Shown here piece by piece: positions 37,097-44,963 of a stretch of DNA of 64,000 nt. The position numbers were made by a program, and so were the translations under genes. This stretch comes from a virus. Each line of letters starts with the position of its first letter. Position 1 is the stretch's first letter. The stretch covers positions 1 to 64,000 of the IMG/VR virus record IMGVR_UViG_3300032323_003820; one strand, written 5' to 3'. Under the pieces are notes generated by a model. It had not been told where the DNA came from and made no database searches. It saw only the letters and a list, made by a program, of their open reading frames with translations.

Positions 37097-37128
37097 AAAA
37101 AAGGGGACAATAAACATTGTCCCCTTTG
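37096..37128 (-). terminator. Rho-independent terminator of the capsid gene
   Basis: Nine-base-pair stem GGGGACAAT/ATTGTCCCC (37103-37111 and 37116-37124) with a four-base loop, followed on the minus strand by seven T. It stands 20 nt after the major capsid stop. Confidence 0.9.
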
Positions 37129-37147
37129 TATTTTGGTTCAGACCATA

Positions 37148-38947
37148 TTATCTCAACTCTTTCAAATCGAATGTTCTAACACCATCAACTGTAACTCTAC
37201 CATAGAAACGGTTGTTAACCATTTTCTTAGCGTATCTAGTCATGATACCCTTGATAGGTGTGAAGTTGAATGGATTATACATTGTTGGAGTAAGTTGTAA
37301 AGGTACATATGGTGCGTAGATGTAACCAGTGTCTAATAGAGACGTTCCTTTGTGACCAAGAAGAACTTGGTTAGCTGGGAAGTAAGGGTCTCTATACACC
37401 TGATAACGACCTGCAAGTGTACCGATTCTTTCGATACCCATATTGTATTGGTCTTGCTCAGGAGCCGCGTTAGAAACGTGGAAATACTCTAAATCATCAA
37501 AAATCGCAGAAATTTCAGAAGACACTACAATCCAGTTAGCACCACCTCTAAGAGTTGATTTGTGAATTTGTGCTGAAATTTGGTTGATTGCTGTGATAAG
37601 AGTTTGGTTCCAGTCTTTCTGAGTATAAGGAACAGCGTTAGTTCCCAATCTCTTCCAACCGTTGTAATCCCATCTTAAGTTCCATGCTGCACCTTTTCTA
37701 AGGTCTCTCAAGATTTCTCTATCGATTTCAGCTGCAACTTGCTCAGACAATAAAGCTGTCAATTCAGCTTCAGCGTCGATGTTGTGGAAAGCCGCAACGT
37801 CTTGTGCCATTTCTGGAGACCACTGTGCTCTTAATTTTCTTTCAGTTACAGAAACTGTCACTGATTGAAGGTCGAAAGATACCTCACCAATTCTATCTTC
37901 GAATTCAAGGTTCTTATAAATTCTATATACAGGAACAAACGCATCGTTGTTAGTTACATCCGATTCAAAAGTAGAACCTGAATAACCATCAAGTGAGTTT
38001 TGTCCAACAGTACAAGGAACTTGTAAGTCAACTTCCAAATAGATGTTACCGTCAACATCACAAAGGTTATCATATTGACCACCACCTGTTCTAGAGTTCG
38101 GGAAAATTGCTTCAGCGTTGTTGTTACCATACTGAACGATTCCTTTACCGTATCTTTGAGTTACAACTCTGAAAAGATAAGGATTAGAAGTGTTTGCTGA
38201 AGTATAAACGTTTCCAGTTGCACCATAGATAGTCAAATCAGATAAGAATGATTCGTTATCGATTGGGTTACCATCTGGACCGATTAACTTACCAGCAGCT
38301 ACTGTTGCGAAACCAGACATGATGATAAGAACTTTTCTGTACGCGTCTACTGTGTAAGCTGAAGGTACTAAATTCAATGTTGTAGAATTCCAAGCTGCAG
38401 TTACTGCAGTACCTGTTATTGCAGAAAACTGACCTTTTGAATAATCAAACAAACCTGGTGGGTCTAATGCTGGTTCATTACCTTCGTAAAATCTATCATA
38501 AAGGTCTCTACCTTCATTATAGTTATAACCTTCATTTGGTGTTTGACCTGCCTCCGCGTTTGGAGAACCGTAAGGTGCGTAGTGTCTGTTAGGTACACCT
38601 GTGTCTACGTAATTTTGAATTTGAGGTACAAAATAGAACAATTTACCGATAGGTAAGTTCATTGCTTGTACAGATACGATGTCGTTAGCCAATAACTTAG
38701 AGAATACTCTTCTGATAATTGGAAATACAACTGTTTCGAAAGAACCTGTGTCAGAAGTTGTTGAAGCTTCGTTTATCAAGTGTGAAGCTTGGTTTTCATA
38801 CAACTGAGCTACGTTCTCTTTCATGTGACCCTTAAGTCCTTCTAGGAAACCTAAGTTGTCCCATTTGTTAATTGTGTCTTCTTTGATAACTTTAAGGTGC
38901 TTAAGACCAATATTACCAACAAGACCTGATTCTAATAAAGCTCCCAT
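37148..38947 (-). CDS. Major capsid protein, gp23-like
   Basis: 599 residues (T4 gp23 has 521). Residues about 70-105 (VVFPIIRRVFSKLLANDIVSVQAM, abbreviated: PIIRRVFSKL then NDIVSVQAM) match the conserved gp23 segment. Another marker is ATLS-like EAELTALLSEQVAAEIDREILRD in parts (SEQVAAEIDREIL). The N-terminal 60 residues or so precede this conserved core, as the region removed by prohead protease does in T4. Followed by a strong terminator; preceded by the scaffold gene in the T4 order 21-22-23. Confidence 0.9.
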   Translation of the reverse strand: MGALLESGLVGNIGLKHLKVIKEDTINKWDNLGFLEGLKGHMKENVAQLYENQASHLINEASTTSDTGSFETVVFPIIRRVFSKLLANDIVSVQAMNLPIGKLFYFVPQIQNYVDTGVPNRHYAPYGSPNAEAGQTPNEGYNYNEGRDLYDRFYEGNEPALDPPGLFDYSKGQFSAITGTAVTAAWNSTTLNLVPSAYTVDAYRKVLIIMSGFATVAAGKLIGPDGNPIDNESFLSDLTIYGATGNVYTSANTSNPYLFRVVTQRYGKGIVQYGNNNAEAIFPNSRTGGGQYDNLCDVDGNIYLEVDLQVPCTVGQNSLDGYSGSTFESDVTNNDAFVPVYRIYKNLEFEDRIGEVSFDLQSVTVSVTERKLRAQWSPEMAQDVAAFHNIDAEAELTALLSEQVAAEIDREILRDLRKGAAWNLRWDYNGWKRLGTNAVPYTQKDWNQTLITAINQISAQIHKSTLRGGANWIVVSSEISAIFDDLEYFHVSNAAPEQDQYNMGIERIGTLAGRYQVYRDPYFPANQVLLGHKGTSLLDTGYIYAPYVPLQLTPTMYNPFNFTPIKGIMTRYAKKMVNNRFYGRVTVDGVRTFDLKELR

Positions 38948-38977
38948 TTTTGTGAATTTTATTTTTCTTGTTTATTT

Positions 38978-40555
38978 TTATTTTATTTTACTCATTAAGT
39001 CCTTAATTCTTAAGAATTGAGGTGCTTCGTAAGTCTTATTTTCAATAAGTGTTGTTGAAGAGCCTGTTTGTACATTTTGTACTAACTTATTCTCAACTGT
39101 CTCATTGATTGATTTTGTTTCAGTTTGAGTCAATTCATCTTTAACTGCTCTGTAAAGAGATTTAGATTCTTTCAAAGATTGAACATTATCAAACCTTCTC
39201 AAAATATTTATCTTTTCCTTTTTAGTTGTTGAATGTTCAGTAAAGATTCTAGTTGCATATGCTAAGTTAGAGTTGAATATTGCTACTTCGTTCAATTTTT
39301 CTCTGAAGACATTTAGAGCTTTTCTATATTCTTCATTCTTTTCTCTCAAAGCAACAACTTCAGTTTCTAAAGATTCGTTCTTTAAATTTCTATTGTTAGT
39401 AATTCCTTTTCTCAAACCTTTAGGTCCAAATGCATATCCTCTAGCAGCTTCTTTAGTTTCAACCTTTTTTACTACTTTGGATTTTGCTTCCATGTTTTCA
39501 CCCTTCTTGTATTCGAATTTAGCCTTTCCAGTACCCATAGTTTTAGGACCTTCTTTTTTGTCTTCTTTAAATCCACCAGAAACTTTGTTCTTGTAAGTGA
39601 ATTTAGGACCTGAGCCAATTCCAACACCTTTAGGTTTTATGGATTTTTTTCCTTCTTTTGTTTCTTTTTTCTTAGCCTTTTTATGACTATATGATTCCAT
39701 CATTTCCTCTTCGTCATCAAATTCCATCATTTCCTCTTCGTCATCAGATTCCATCATTTCCTCTTCGTCATCAAATTCCATCATTTCCTCTTCGTCATCA
39801 GATTCCATCATTTCCTCTTCGTCATCAGATTCCATCATTTCCTCTTCGTCATCAGATTCCATCATTTCATCTTCGTCATCAGATTCCATCATTTCGTCTT
39901 CGTCATCAGATTCCATCATTTCGTCTTCATCCTCTTCGTTGAATTCAATTTCATAGACAACTTCTTCTTCAGAATCATCAACATTCATTTCAACATCAGA
40001 TTCTAAATCTGACATGTTTGGTTCGTCGGAAAAAATTGCGTCAATTACATCTTGAACTTTTTCGTCAGATACTTCTTCGTTATATTCCATAGTTTCGTAG
40101 TTTTCTTCATAGGATTCTCCTAATTTTATAAGATACTCTGCATCTTGTTTGTTGTCTTTGAGATGAACCATTTCATCATCTTTTTTTACGATGATTCCAT
40201 CGTCTTCACCCATAGCTTTAAATACTCTAAGTATTTCTTCGTCGGATGCAGATGTCAAATCAATTGGTTCTTCCATTTCAGAATCTCCACTTGCGTCGAA
40301 ATCAACTTCAACATCTTCCTCACCCTCTTCATCATCGGATGACATGTCTAAGTCAACATCAACTTCCTCTTCGGAATCAACATTGTCAGTGTCTAACTCT
40401 TCTTCGTCTTGTTCAGATAAAGACTCTTTTACTAATTGGCTGATTTCTTCCTTCATAGTAGAAGCAAGTATTCCTTTTGCATTTTCGGCAATAACATCTT
40501 CAACATTTTTCATTTGAATGAGTGCCTCTTCAACAAGATTTTTGTTTTCTTGCAT
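38978..40555 (-). CDS. Prohead core scaffold, gp22-like, with acidic repeats
   Basis: 525 residues from the ATG at 40555 (MQENKNLVEE); an upstream TTG at 40576 overlaps the late motif and is unlikely. The middle is extremely acidic, including about 8.5 copies of a nine-residue unit EMMESDDEE. Basic Lys-rich segments (residues about 300-400) follow, then a coiled-coil C-terminus (LREKNEEYRKALNVFREKLNE). Location between the protease and the capsid gene and the helical, charged makeup match gp22 scaffold, which is cut up and leaves the head. Much longer than T4 gp22 (269). Confidence 0.75.
   Translation of the reverse strand: MQENKNLVEEALIQMKNVEDVIAENAKGILASTMKEEISQLVKESLSEQDEEELDTDNVDSEEEVDVDLDMSSDDEEGEEDVEVDFDASGDSEMEEPIDLTSASDEEILRVFKAMGEDDGIIVKKDDEMVHLKDNKQDAEYLIKLGESYEENYETMEYNEEVSDEKVQDVIDAIFSDEPNMSDLESDVEMNVDDSEEEVVYEIEFNEEDEDEMMESDDEDEMMESDDEDEMMESDDEEEMMESDDEEEMMESDDEEEMMEFDDEEEMMESDDEEEMMEFDDEEEMMESYSHKKAKKKETKEGKKSIKPKGVGIGSGPKFTYKNKVSGGFKEDKKEGPKTMGTGKAKFEYKKGENMEAKSKVVKKVETKEAARGYAFGPKGLRKGITNNRNLKNESLETEVVALREKNEEYRKALNVFREKLNEVAIFNSNLAYATRIFTEHSTTKKEKINILRRFDNVQSLKESKSLYRAVKDELTQTETKSINETVENKLVQNVQTGSSTTLIENKTYEAPQFLRIKDLMSKIK
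39692..39921 (-). repeat. 27-bp tandem coding repeat (EMMESDDEE)
   Basis: About 8.5 in-frame copies of 27 bp; units differ at single positions (S/F at residue 5, E/D near the end). High nucleotide identity between units indicates recent expansion by slippage or unequal recombination. Confidence 0.9.
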
Positions 40556-40574
40556 AATTTTGATAATTTTATTC

Positions 40575-40582
40575 AATAAATA
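40575..40582 (-). promoter_or_regulatory. Candidate late promoter TATTTATT
   Basis: Minus strand, 19 nt before the scaffold ATG at 40555; would drive scaffold and capsid genes. Confidence 0.5.
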
Positions 40583-40642
40583 GTATCAAATACAAAAAAA
40601 GTTTTTATTATCTATCAGAAATTCAAACTTTTATGTTTACGC

Positions 40643-40672
40643 AAAAAAAAAGTGGTCGAATTTGACCACTTT
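40643..40672 (-). terminator. Rho-independent terminator
   Basis: AGTGGTC/GACCACT stem with a six-base loop, followed on the minus strand by eight or more T. It lies just after the 70-residue gene at 40682-40894 and separates it from the scaffold-capsid unit. Confidence 0.85.
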
Positions 40673-40681
40673 AAAATTTTA

Positions 40682-40894
40682 TTAATCTTCTACAACTTCA
40701 TCTATTTTACTTTCGGAAACTGAAGTTATTCTCCAATCGTATGAAAAATTTTTATAGAGTTTTGTAACCTTAGCTTCAATATCAGTGACAGTATAACCTT
40801 TCACTAATTTTTCTTCTCTGATTTTTTTAATTTTACCACTATTCTCATCAGGTAAATCATAAGTGACTTTTGCCACAAAATATTTTTCGTTCAT
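40682..40894 (-). CDS. Small DUF4494-like protein
   Basis: 70 residues: YFVAKVTYDL, a charged EEKLVKGYTVTDIEAKV segment and ITSVSESKIDEV. The pattern (beta hairpin, YLV-A-S-T-EAE helix, strand) resembles DUF4494 proteins of Bacteroidetes and their phages. Function unknown. A TATTTATC motif stands 13 nt upstream, inside the end of the protease gene, so it may be transcribed on its own. Confidence 0.6.
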   Translation of the reverse strand: MNEKYFVAKVTYDLPDENSGKIKKIREEKLVKGYTVTDIEAKVTKLYKNFSYDWRITSVSESKIDEVVED

Positions 40895-40900
40895 GTTTAA

Positions 40901-41623
40901 TTATTTTGATAAATAATCGGATAATTTTTTCATTAAATCAATAGACTGGTTTACACTTGGAGCTGAAGTAATTTTATTCTTTTTTTCCTCCTCCAAATTT
41001 TCTTCATATTTTTCTCTCTCTGTAACGTCGTCAAAAAGATACGCTCCTGGTGTTGATGGCGAGGAAACTAAATCGAAACAAATTAATTCAAAATCTTCTT
41101 GTACTTCATTTCTTTCACCCACTTTCTTTAGTGACCCAACCCCTCTCGAAGATATCCCCAAAGTAACTCCTTGTCTCAAAAGGTTTGCTGCAATGTCCCC
41201 TTTGGTTGTTACTACACCTCTTTCATGAAACCCTGGTGAAGTAAGTAATTTTAATTTACCCATTAAGATATTTCTATCCCACCATATGTCTGTAATTAAA
41301 TGAGATACTCTGTCTAAGTCTATCAAAGAAGATTCAGGATGATTAAGTTCAGAAGTTGAGAGTCCTTTCTTAATTATTTGTTTATACTTCTCAGCTTCTC
41401 TTTTAAGTATTGGTTCAGGATAGGTTCTACCATTTCTATTCGGGGTATTATATTTCTGTAATACTGCATAAAATTCAAAAGGGTTTCTATAATCTACATT
41501 CTTAGACTCATTCATGAACTTGAGGTTTATATCATCCAACGGAGATATATAACCCGCGTCCATTTCAACCAAAATTCCGAACCCTTGTTCGTGTGCTTCT
41601 AATATTCTAAGTTTTTTTTCCAT
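40901..41623 (-). CDS. Prohead core protease, gp21-like
   Basis: 240 residues. The catalytic pattern of the herpes/T4 protease fold is visible: His95 in SELNHPES and Ser158/159 in LGISSRGVGS, with NRNGRTYPEPIL and the late CFDLVSSPSTPGAY. gp21 matures the head by cutting scaffold and capsid N-termini and itself. About T4 size (212). It lies directly upstream of scaffold and capsid genes. Confidence 0.85.
   Translation of the reverse strand: MEKKLRILEAHEQGFGILVEMDAGYISPLDDINLKFMNESKNVDYRNPFEFYAVLQKYNTPNRNGRTYPEPILKREAEKYKQIIKKGLSTSELNHPESSLIDLDRVSHLITDIWWDRNILMGKLKLLTSPGFHERGVVTTKGDIAANLLRQGVTLGISSRGVGSLKKVGERNEVQEDFELICFDLVSSPSTPGAYLFDDVTEREKYEENLEEEKKNKITSAPSVNQSIDLMKKLSDYLSK
40908..40915 (-). 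promoter_or_regulatory. Candidate late promoter TATTTATC
   Basis: Lies in the last codons of the prohead protease gene, 13 nt before the ATG of the 70-residue gene. Confidence 0.4.
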
Positions 41624-41634
41624 TAACTTTTTTA

Positions 41635-41642
41635 AATAAATA
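41635..41642 (-). promoter_or_regulatory. Candidate late promoter TATTTATT
   Basis: Minus strand, 11 nt before the ATG of the prohead protease. Confidence 0.5.
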
Positions 41643-41659
41643 TTTGTTTTAAGTAATAC

Positions 41660-42088
41660 TTACTTTTTCGTCAAAGAAAAATCGAAATACTGATTGTCTA
41701 AGATATTAGTTTTTTGAATGCTACGGACAATTCTTTTTACAGAATCCTTAATTTCATTCGACTTGAAATCAAGTTCTTTGTCGAGATAAAGATTAATCTC
41801 TAAGTTAAAAAATGACTTTTTACCTGAAAAGATACCACTTGTCCTTAAGTCTAAATCTACAATCGAATTTTTACTAAATAAATTTGTATTGATTGAATCA
41901 AATACTGTGTGTTTTAGTTCTCTACTTAAATTACCAACAACTCTATTCCAATTTTCTAAGTCTTGTTTGGGTGATACCCATGATTGTATGTTAATGTAAA
42001 GTGATTTCAAGTTTTTGGAGTCTACCGTACCATATGAAGATTTGAACGAGTTTGATAAATTCATCTTCACATTTTTTCCTTTTTTCAT
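41660..42088 (-). CDS. Hypothetical head-region protein (gp68 position)
   Basis: 142 residues; an internal ATG (MNLSNSFKS, residue 9) is a possible start. Mixed alpha/beta (NRVVGNLSREL; FFNLEINLYLDKEL). No sequence family was recognised. It sits between portal and protease, where T4 has the small prohead core genes 67 and 68 (gp68 is 141 residues), so a core function is inferred from place and size only. Confidence 0.5.
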   Translation of the reverse strand: MKKGKNVKMNLSNSFKSSYGTVDSKNLKSLYINIQSWVSPKQDLENWNRVVGNLSRELKHTVFDSINTNLFSKNSIVDLDLRTSGIFSGKKSFFNLEINLYLDKELDFKSNEIKDSVKRIVRSIQKTNILDNQYFDFSLTKK

Positions 42089-42168
42089 CTATGAACCATA
42101 TTTCCAAAGTTTATTTTTAAAAAGATAACACATAACTTTATCTATGTCAAAATTTTAAGAATAAACTA

Positions 42169-42176
42169 TATATTTG
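42169..42176 (+). promoter_or_regulatory. Weak host-type -7 element TATATTTG before bS21
   Basis: Matches TAnnTTTG, 6 nt before the rpsU ATG, so the transcript would be nearly leaderless. No clear TTG/TTTG was found 17-23 nt upstream, so this is only suggestive. Confidence 0.3.
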
Positions 42177-42182
42177 TAATAT

Positions 42183-42368
42183 ATGTTGATAATAGAAATT
42201 AAAAATAATGGAGGGATAGAAAAAGCCCTGAAAACTTTGAAGTCTAAAGTAATTAAGACGAAGCAACAAAAATTACTTACGGAGAGAAAGGAGTATACTA
42301 AAAAGTCAGTCAAAGAAAGAAGTGAAAGACTTAAAGCAATATATGTTCAGAAAAAAAGAAACAATTAA
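42183..42368 (+). CDS. rpsU: Ribosomal protein bS21
   Basis: 61 residues. MLIIEIKNNGGIEKALKTL, KSKVIKTKQQKLLTERKEY and the tail SVKERSERLKAIYVQKKR follow bacterial bS21 from end to end; the arginine/lysine-rich helices that contact 16S rRNA are kept. bS21 sits on the small-subunit platform near the anti-Shine-Dalgarno. Some large phages carry bS21 genes, thought to replace the host protein and bias initiation. Here it is alone on the plus strand within the minus-strand head operon and overlaps the end of the 42365 gene by 4 bp. No Shine-Dalgarno is seen before it. Confidence 0.92.
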   Translation: MLIIEIKNNGGIEKALKTLKSKVIKTKQQKLLTERKEYTKKSVKERSERLKAIYVQKKRNN

Positions 42369-43069
42369 ATTGATTCTTCAAGTTTTTTCAATCTCAAAAA
42401 ATTAATTTGATTGAACTTGTCATTCTGAATTTTGTCTATTGTTTCTTGAATCTTTTGTTTAGTCTCCAAGTCAGTCTCGTTTTCCAAAACGGGAGAAAGT
42501 TTTTGTAAAGTTTTTTCTTTTAATGAATTGAACCTACTTTCTAAAGATTCACTATCTTCTTTAATTAATTCAAAAAATTCCTTTTTTGTATTTTCATCTA
42601 AAGATTCAATGTAATTTTGAACTGTTTGATTAGCAACTCTAACCATCGTACTCAAAGGAATGTTGATTGGTTTCTGATTTTTAATCTCGGATTCACTGAG
42701 TGTTTTGTAAAGTTTTTTCTTTAAATTAACTCTTTCAGTCAAATCAATTTTCTTATTCAAATAAACCAAGTCATCAATATCCTGATATCTATTTTGAATT
42801 TTGGTTTCAGTCATCAACTTAGGTAATTTAATATGTTGTAGGAGTGATTGTATCATTTGTATTCCTTCGTTCACAAATTCTTTAGCATCTTGTTCATTCA
42901 AACCTTTTGGATTCGACAACTCGTCATATAAAGAATATACTTTGGACAAATCTTTATTATTAAGAATATTCTGTTTGAATTCCATCAAACTTTTCTTGAA
43001 AGATTTTTCATCTTTATAAGATTCTATTAAACTATTTTCTATTACCGATTTGATGAGCCCAAAAGTCAT
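42365..43069 (-). CDS. Hypothetical helical head-region protein
   Basis: 234 residues, almost all helix, highly charged (KNQKPINIPLSTMVRVANQ; TKQKIQETIDKIQ). No family was recognised. Directly downstream of the portal gene with its own TATTTATA, so probably a core or neck component. It resembles no T4 protein that can be named from the sequence alone. Confidence 0.55.
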   Translation of the reverse strand: MTFGLIKSVIENSLIESYKDEKSFKKSLMEFKQNILNNKDLSKVYSLYDELSNPKGLNEQDAKEFVNEGIQMIQSLLQHIKLPKLMTETKIQNRYQDIDDLVYLNKKIDLTERVNLKKKLYKTLSESEIKNQKPINIPLSTMVRVANQTVQNYIESLDENTKKEFFELIKEDSESLESRFNSLKEKTLQKLSPVLENETDLETKQKIQETIDKIQNDKFNQINFLRLKKLEESI

Positions 43070-43085
43070 ATATTTGTGATTTGAA

Positions 43086-43093
43086 TATAAATA
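43086..43093 (-). promoter_or_regulatory. Candidate late promoter TATTTATA
   Basis: Minus strand, 16 nt before the ATG at 43069 and directly after the portal stop. Confidence 0.5.
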
Positions 43094-44923
43094 TTACGAA
43101 TTTAATAACTTATCTAATTCTTTTTCGATTTCACCTAAAGAATCTTGTCCTTGGTTAAGTTCAAGGTAAGTATCACCTTTAAAAATGTTATTTTCTACTA
43201 AAATATTCATTCTTTCATCTTGTCCCTCAGGTGTCACTCCAGCAGGTGCAGTAATCTCGCCTTCAGGTTGTGGTTCAGGTGCTGGTGGTATAGTTGGTTC
43301 TTCCGTACCCGCAAATGCACCACCTAATTCAGGGGCTGCACCTGCAGTTGCCGCTGTTGGAGTAGAACCACTCGATTGAGAATACAACTTATCGATAGTA
43401 TCAAATAATCCAGTTTTACTTATAACTGTTGGTGTTTGTTTGAGTTCTTCACCGATTGCCCTTTCCAACCTTTGTTGCATCAAATCTACTTTGATTTCTT
43501 CATCAGACCAACCAAATATATGTTTCTTCGCCCATGTACTTGAGGTTGGTTGAATTCCATTTCCTGGGTCTAATACCAAATCTTTATACAGAAGGACTTT
43601 TTCTTTCCAAACATCTATCTTTAATAAATCTGCCTGAGTAGAAGGATTAGTCAATCCAAGTGTGAAGTTAGAAATCTCATCTTCAAATCCCAAAAGAAAC
43701 AAATGAACAATTGCAATCTTGTTCAATTCCTGAATCATACTTTTTTGAATTCTATTTATAGTTCTTGCAAAACGAATGTCTTGAAGTGATAGGTTTTTAC
43801 CATCACCAACTACTTGCTCAAATCCCAAGAAAGCTTTCGGAACACGAAGTGCGGTCAGAAGTTTTTTCTGAATATATTCAATATCGGCAATTTCTGATAG
43901 GTTTTGTGCCCCTGCCAAAGTTTCAATTGGACTTGGAGCTGCAGGGTCTCTCACAGGAACAAAATAATCTTGGTCCACTGCCATTTGATTGAACCTTAAA
44001 TCTACGTTACCCGTTTTAGAATCAACAACTTGTTGCCTTTTAAATTTATCTGCAACACGATTTACATATGCTTCAACATCATTGTCATCCATGTTTCCAA
44101 CAAAAATCTTGAAAATTCTTCTTTCAGGTGCTCTTGATGTTCTATAAATCATCATAGCATCCTCAGATAAAAGTAATTGTTTCCAAATTCTTCTAGCCTT
44201 TTCTAACATTGATGTTCCGTATGGAAGTTTTCTATCATCACCAAGTAATCTGAAGTGACCAACTTCCCACGTTTGAAATGTCATGTTTTTAGATTTCCAT
44301 TCAAAAGTTAAAGCTTTTTTTGCTTCAGCTTTCCCTAAATTGACCGCATTTTTATCGGTAACCCCGATTTCATGTCTTTCAATTTCTATGTTTGGTAATT
44401 GTTGACATCCTACAATACCCTTTTCGGGGTCTAATTTAAGATAAATAAAATTATCACCGAACTTACAAGTATTTCTTGTCCACATCGGTAAATTTGTGTT
44501 GATATCGAGTGTATTATTGAACAAATCTGCCAAAACCGCTTTTATTCTTTTCGATTCAGAATAAATTTGTAACATAAACCCATCTTCATTTACCGTAGTA
44601 GATTCCTCGGCATATATGTCCAAAGCTGCAGATATTTCTGGCGTATACTCCATGGACTCATAATCATACGTAGCCGAAAGTCTTGAAGGTTCGTAAAATA
44701 TTGCTTGAGTATATAGATTGTTTTCAACTTTAGCCCATTGATTTGCGATATAATAAGTTTGTTGAGCTTGTAGTTTTTCTCTTTCGTATTCTCCTCTATC
44801 TTGTGTTCTTAATAATTCTTTTTTGTCGAATTTAAAAGTTGGGTAATCCTGACCCAAAAGAGAATTTGGACCAAATGCTTTACCTAATCTTTGCCAAATC
44901 GTCAGATTGTTATTTTCCGCCAT
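43094..44923 (-). CDS. Portal protein, gp20-like
   Basis: 609 residues (T4 gp20 has 524). Conserved portal blocks: ATYDYESMEYTPEISAALDIYAEE, here in parts (YTPEISAALDIYA), MWTRNTCKFGDNFIYL, LLLSEDAMMIYRTSRAPERRIF and VDSKTGNVDLRF with NLSLQDIRFARTINRIQ. It forms the ring at the head vertex through which terminase packages DNA. The C-terminal 100 residues are Pro/Ala/Glu-rich and extra. Next to terminase, as in T4-like phages. Confidence 0.92.
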   Translation of the reverse strand: MAENNNLTIWQRLGKAFGPNSLLGQDYPTFKFDKKELLRTQDRGEYEREKLQAQQTYYIANQWAKVENNLYTQAIFYEPSRLSATYDYESMEYTPEISAALDIYAEESTTVNEDGFMLQIYSESKRIKAVLADLFNNTLDINTNLPMWTRNTCKFGDNFIYLKLDPEKGIVGCQQLPNIEIERHEIGVTDKNAVNLGKAEAKKALTFEWKSKNMTFQTWEVGHFRLLGDDRKLPYGTSMLEKARRIWKQLLLSEDAMMIYRTSRAPERRIFKIFVGNMDDNDVEAYVNRVADKFKRQQVVDSKTGNVDLRFNQMAVDQDYFVPVRDPAAPSPIETLAGAQNLSEIADIEYIQKKLLTALRVPKAFLGFEQVVGDGKNLSLQDIRFARTINRIQKSMIQELNKIAIVHLFLLGFEDEISNFTLGLTNPSTQADLLKIDVWKEKVLLYKDLVLDPGNGIQPTSSTWAKKHIFGWSDEEIKVDLMQQRLERAIGEELKQTPTVISKTGLFDTIDKLYSQSSGSTPTAATAGAAPELGGAFAGTEEPTIPPAPEPQPEGEITAPAGVTPEGQDERMNILVENNIFKGDTYLELNQGQDSLGEIEKELDKLLNS

Positions 44924-44952
44924 TTTACAATTTTAGTTTTACCTATTGATAA

Positions 44953-44960
44953 TATAAATA
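44953..44960 (-). promoter_or_regulatory. Candidate late promoter TATTTATA
   Basis: Minus strand, 29 nt before the portal ATG, between terminase and portal genes. Confidence 0.45.
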
Positions 44961-44963
44961 GTT

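Noticed and set aside
37079-37117. Longer N-terminus of the OmpA-like protein (start at 37117)
   Set aside because: It would begin inside the capsid-gene terminator and upstream of the late motif; the shorter start gives a clean signal peptide.
39692-39921. 27-bp repeats as a CRISPR array
   Set aside because: Units are directly adjacent without spacers and are in-frame coding.
39691-39942. Plus-strand open frame with IPSFPLRHQ repeats
   Set aside because: It is the reverse reading of the 27-bp acidic scaffold repeat; no gene context or leader.
40556-40576. TTG start of the scaffold protein at 40576
   Set aside because: It overlaps the late motif; the ATG at 40555 is normal and 19 nt downstream of the motif.
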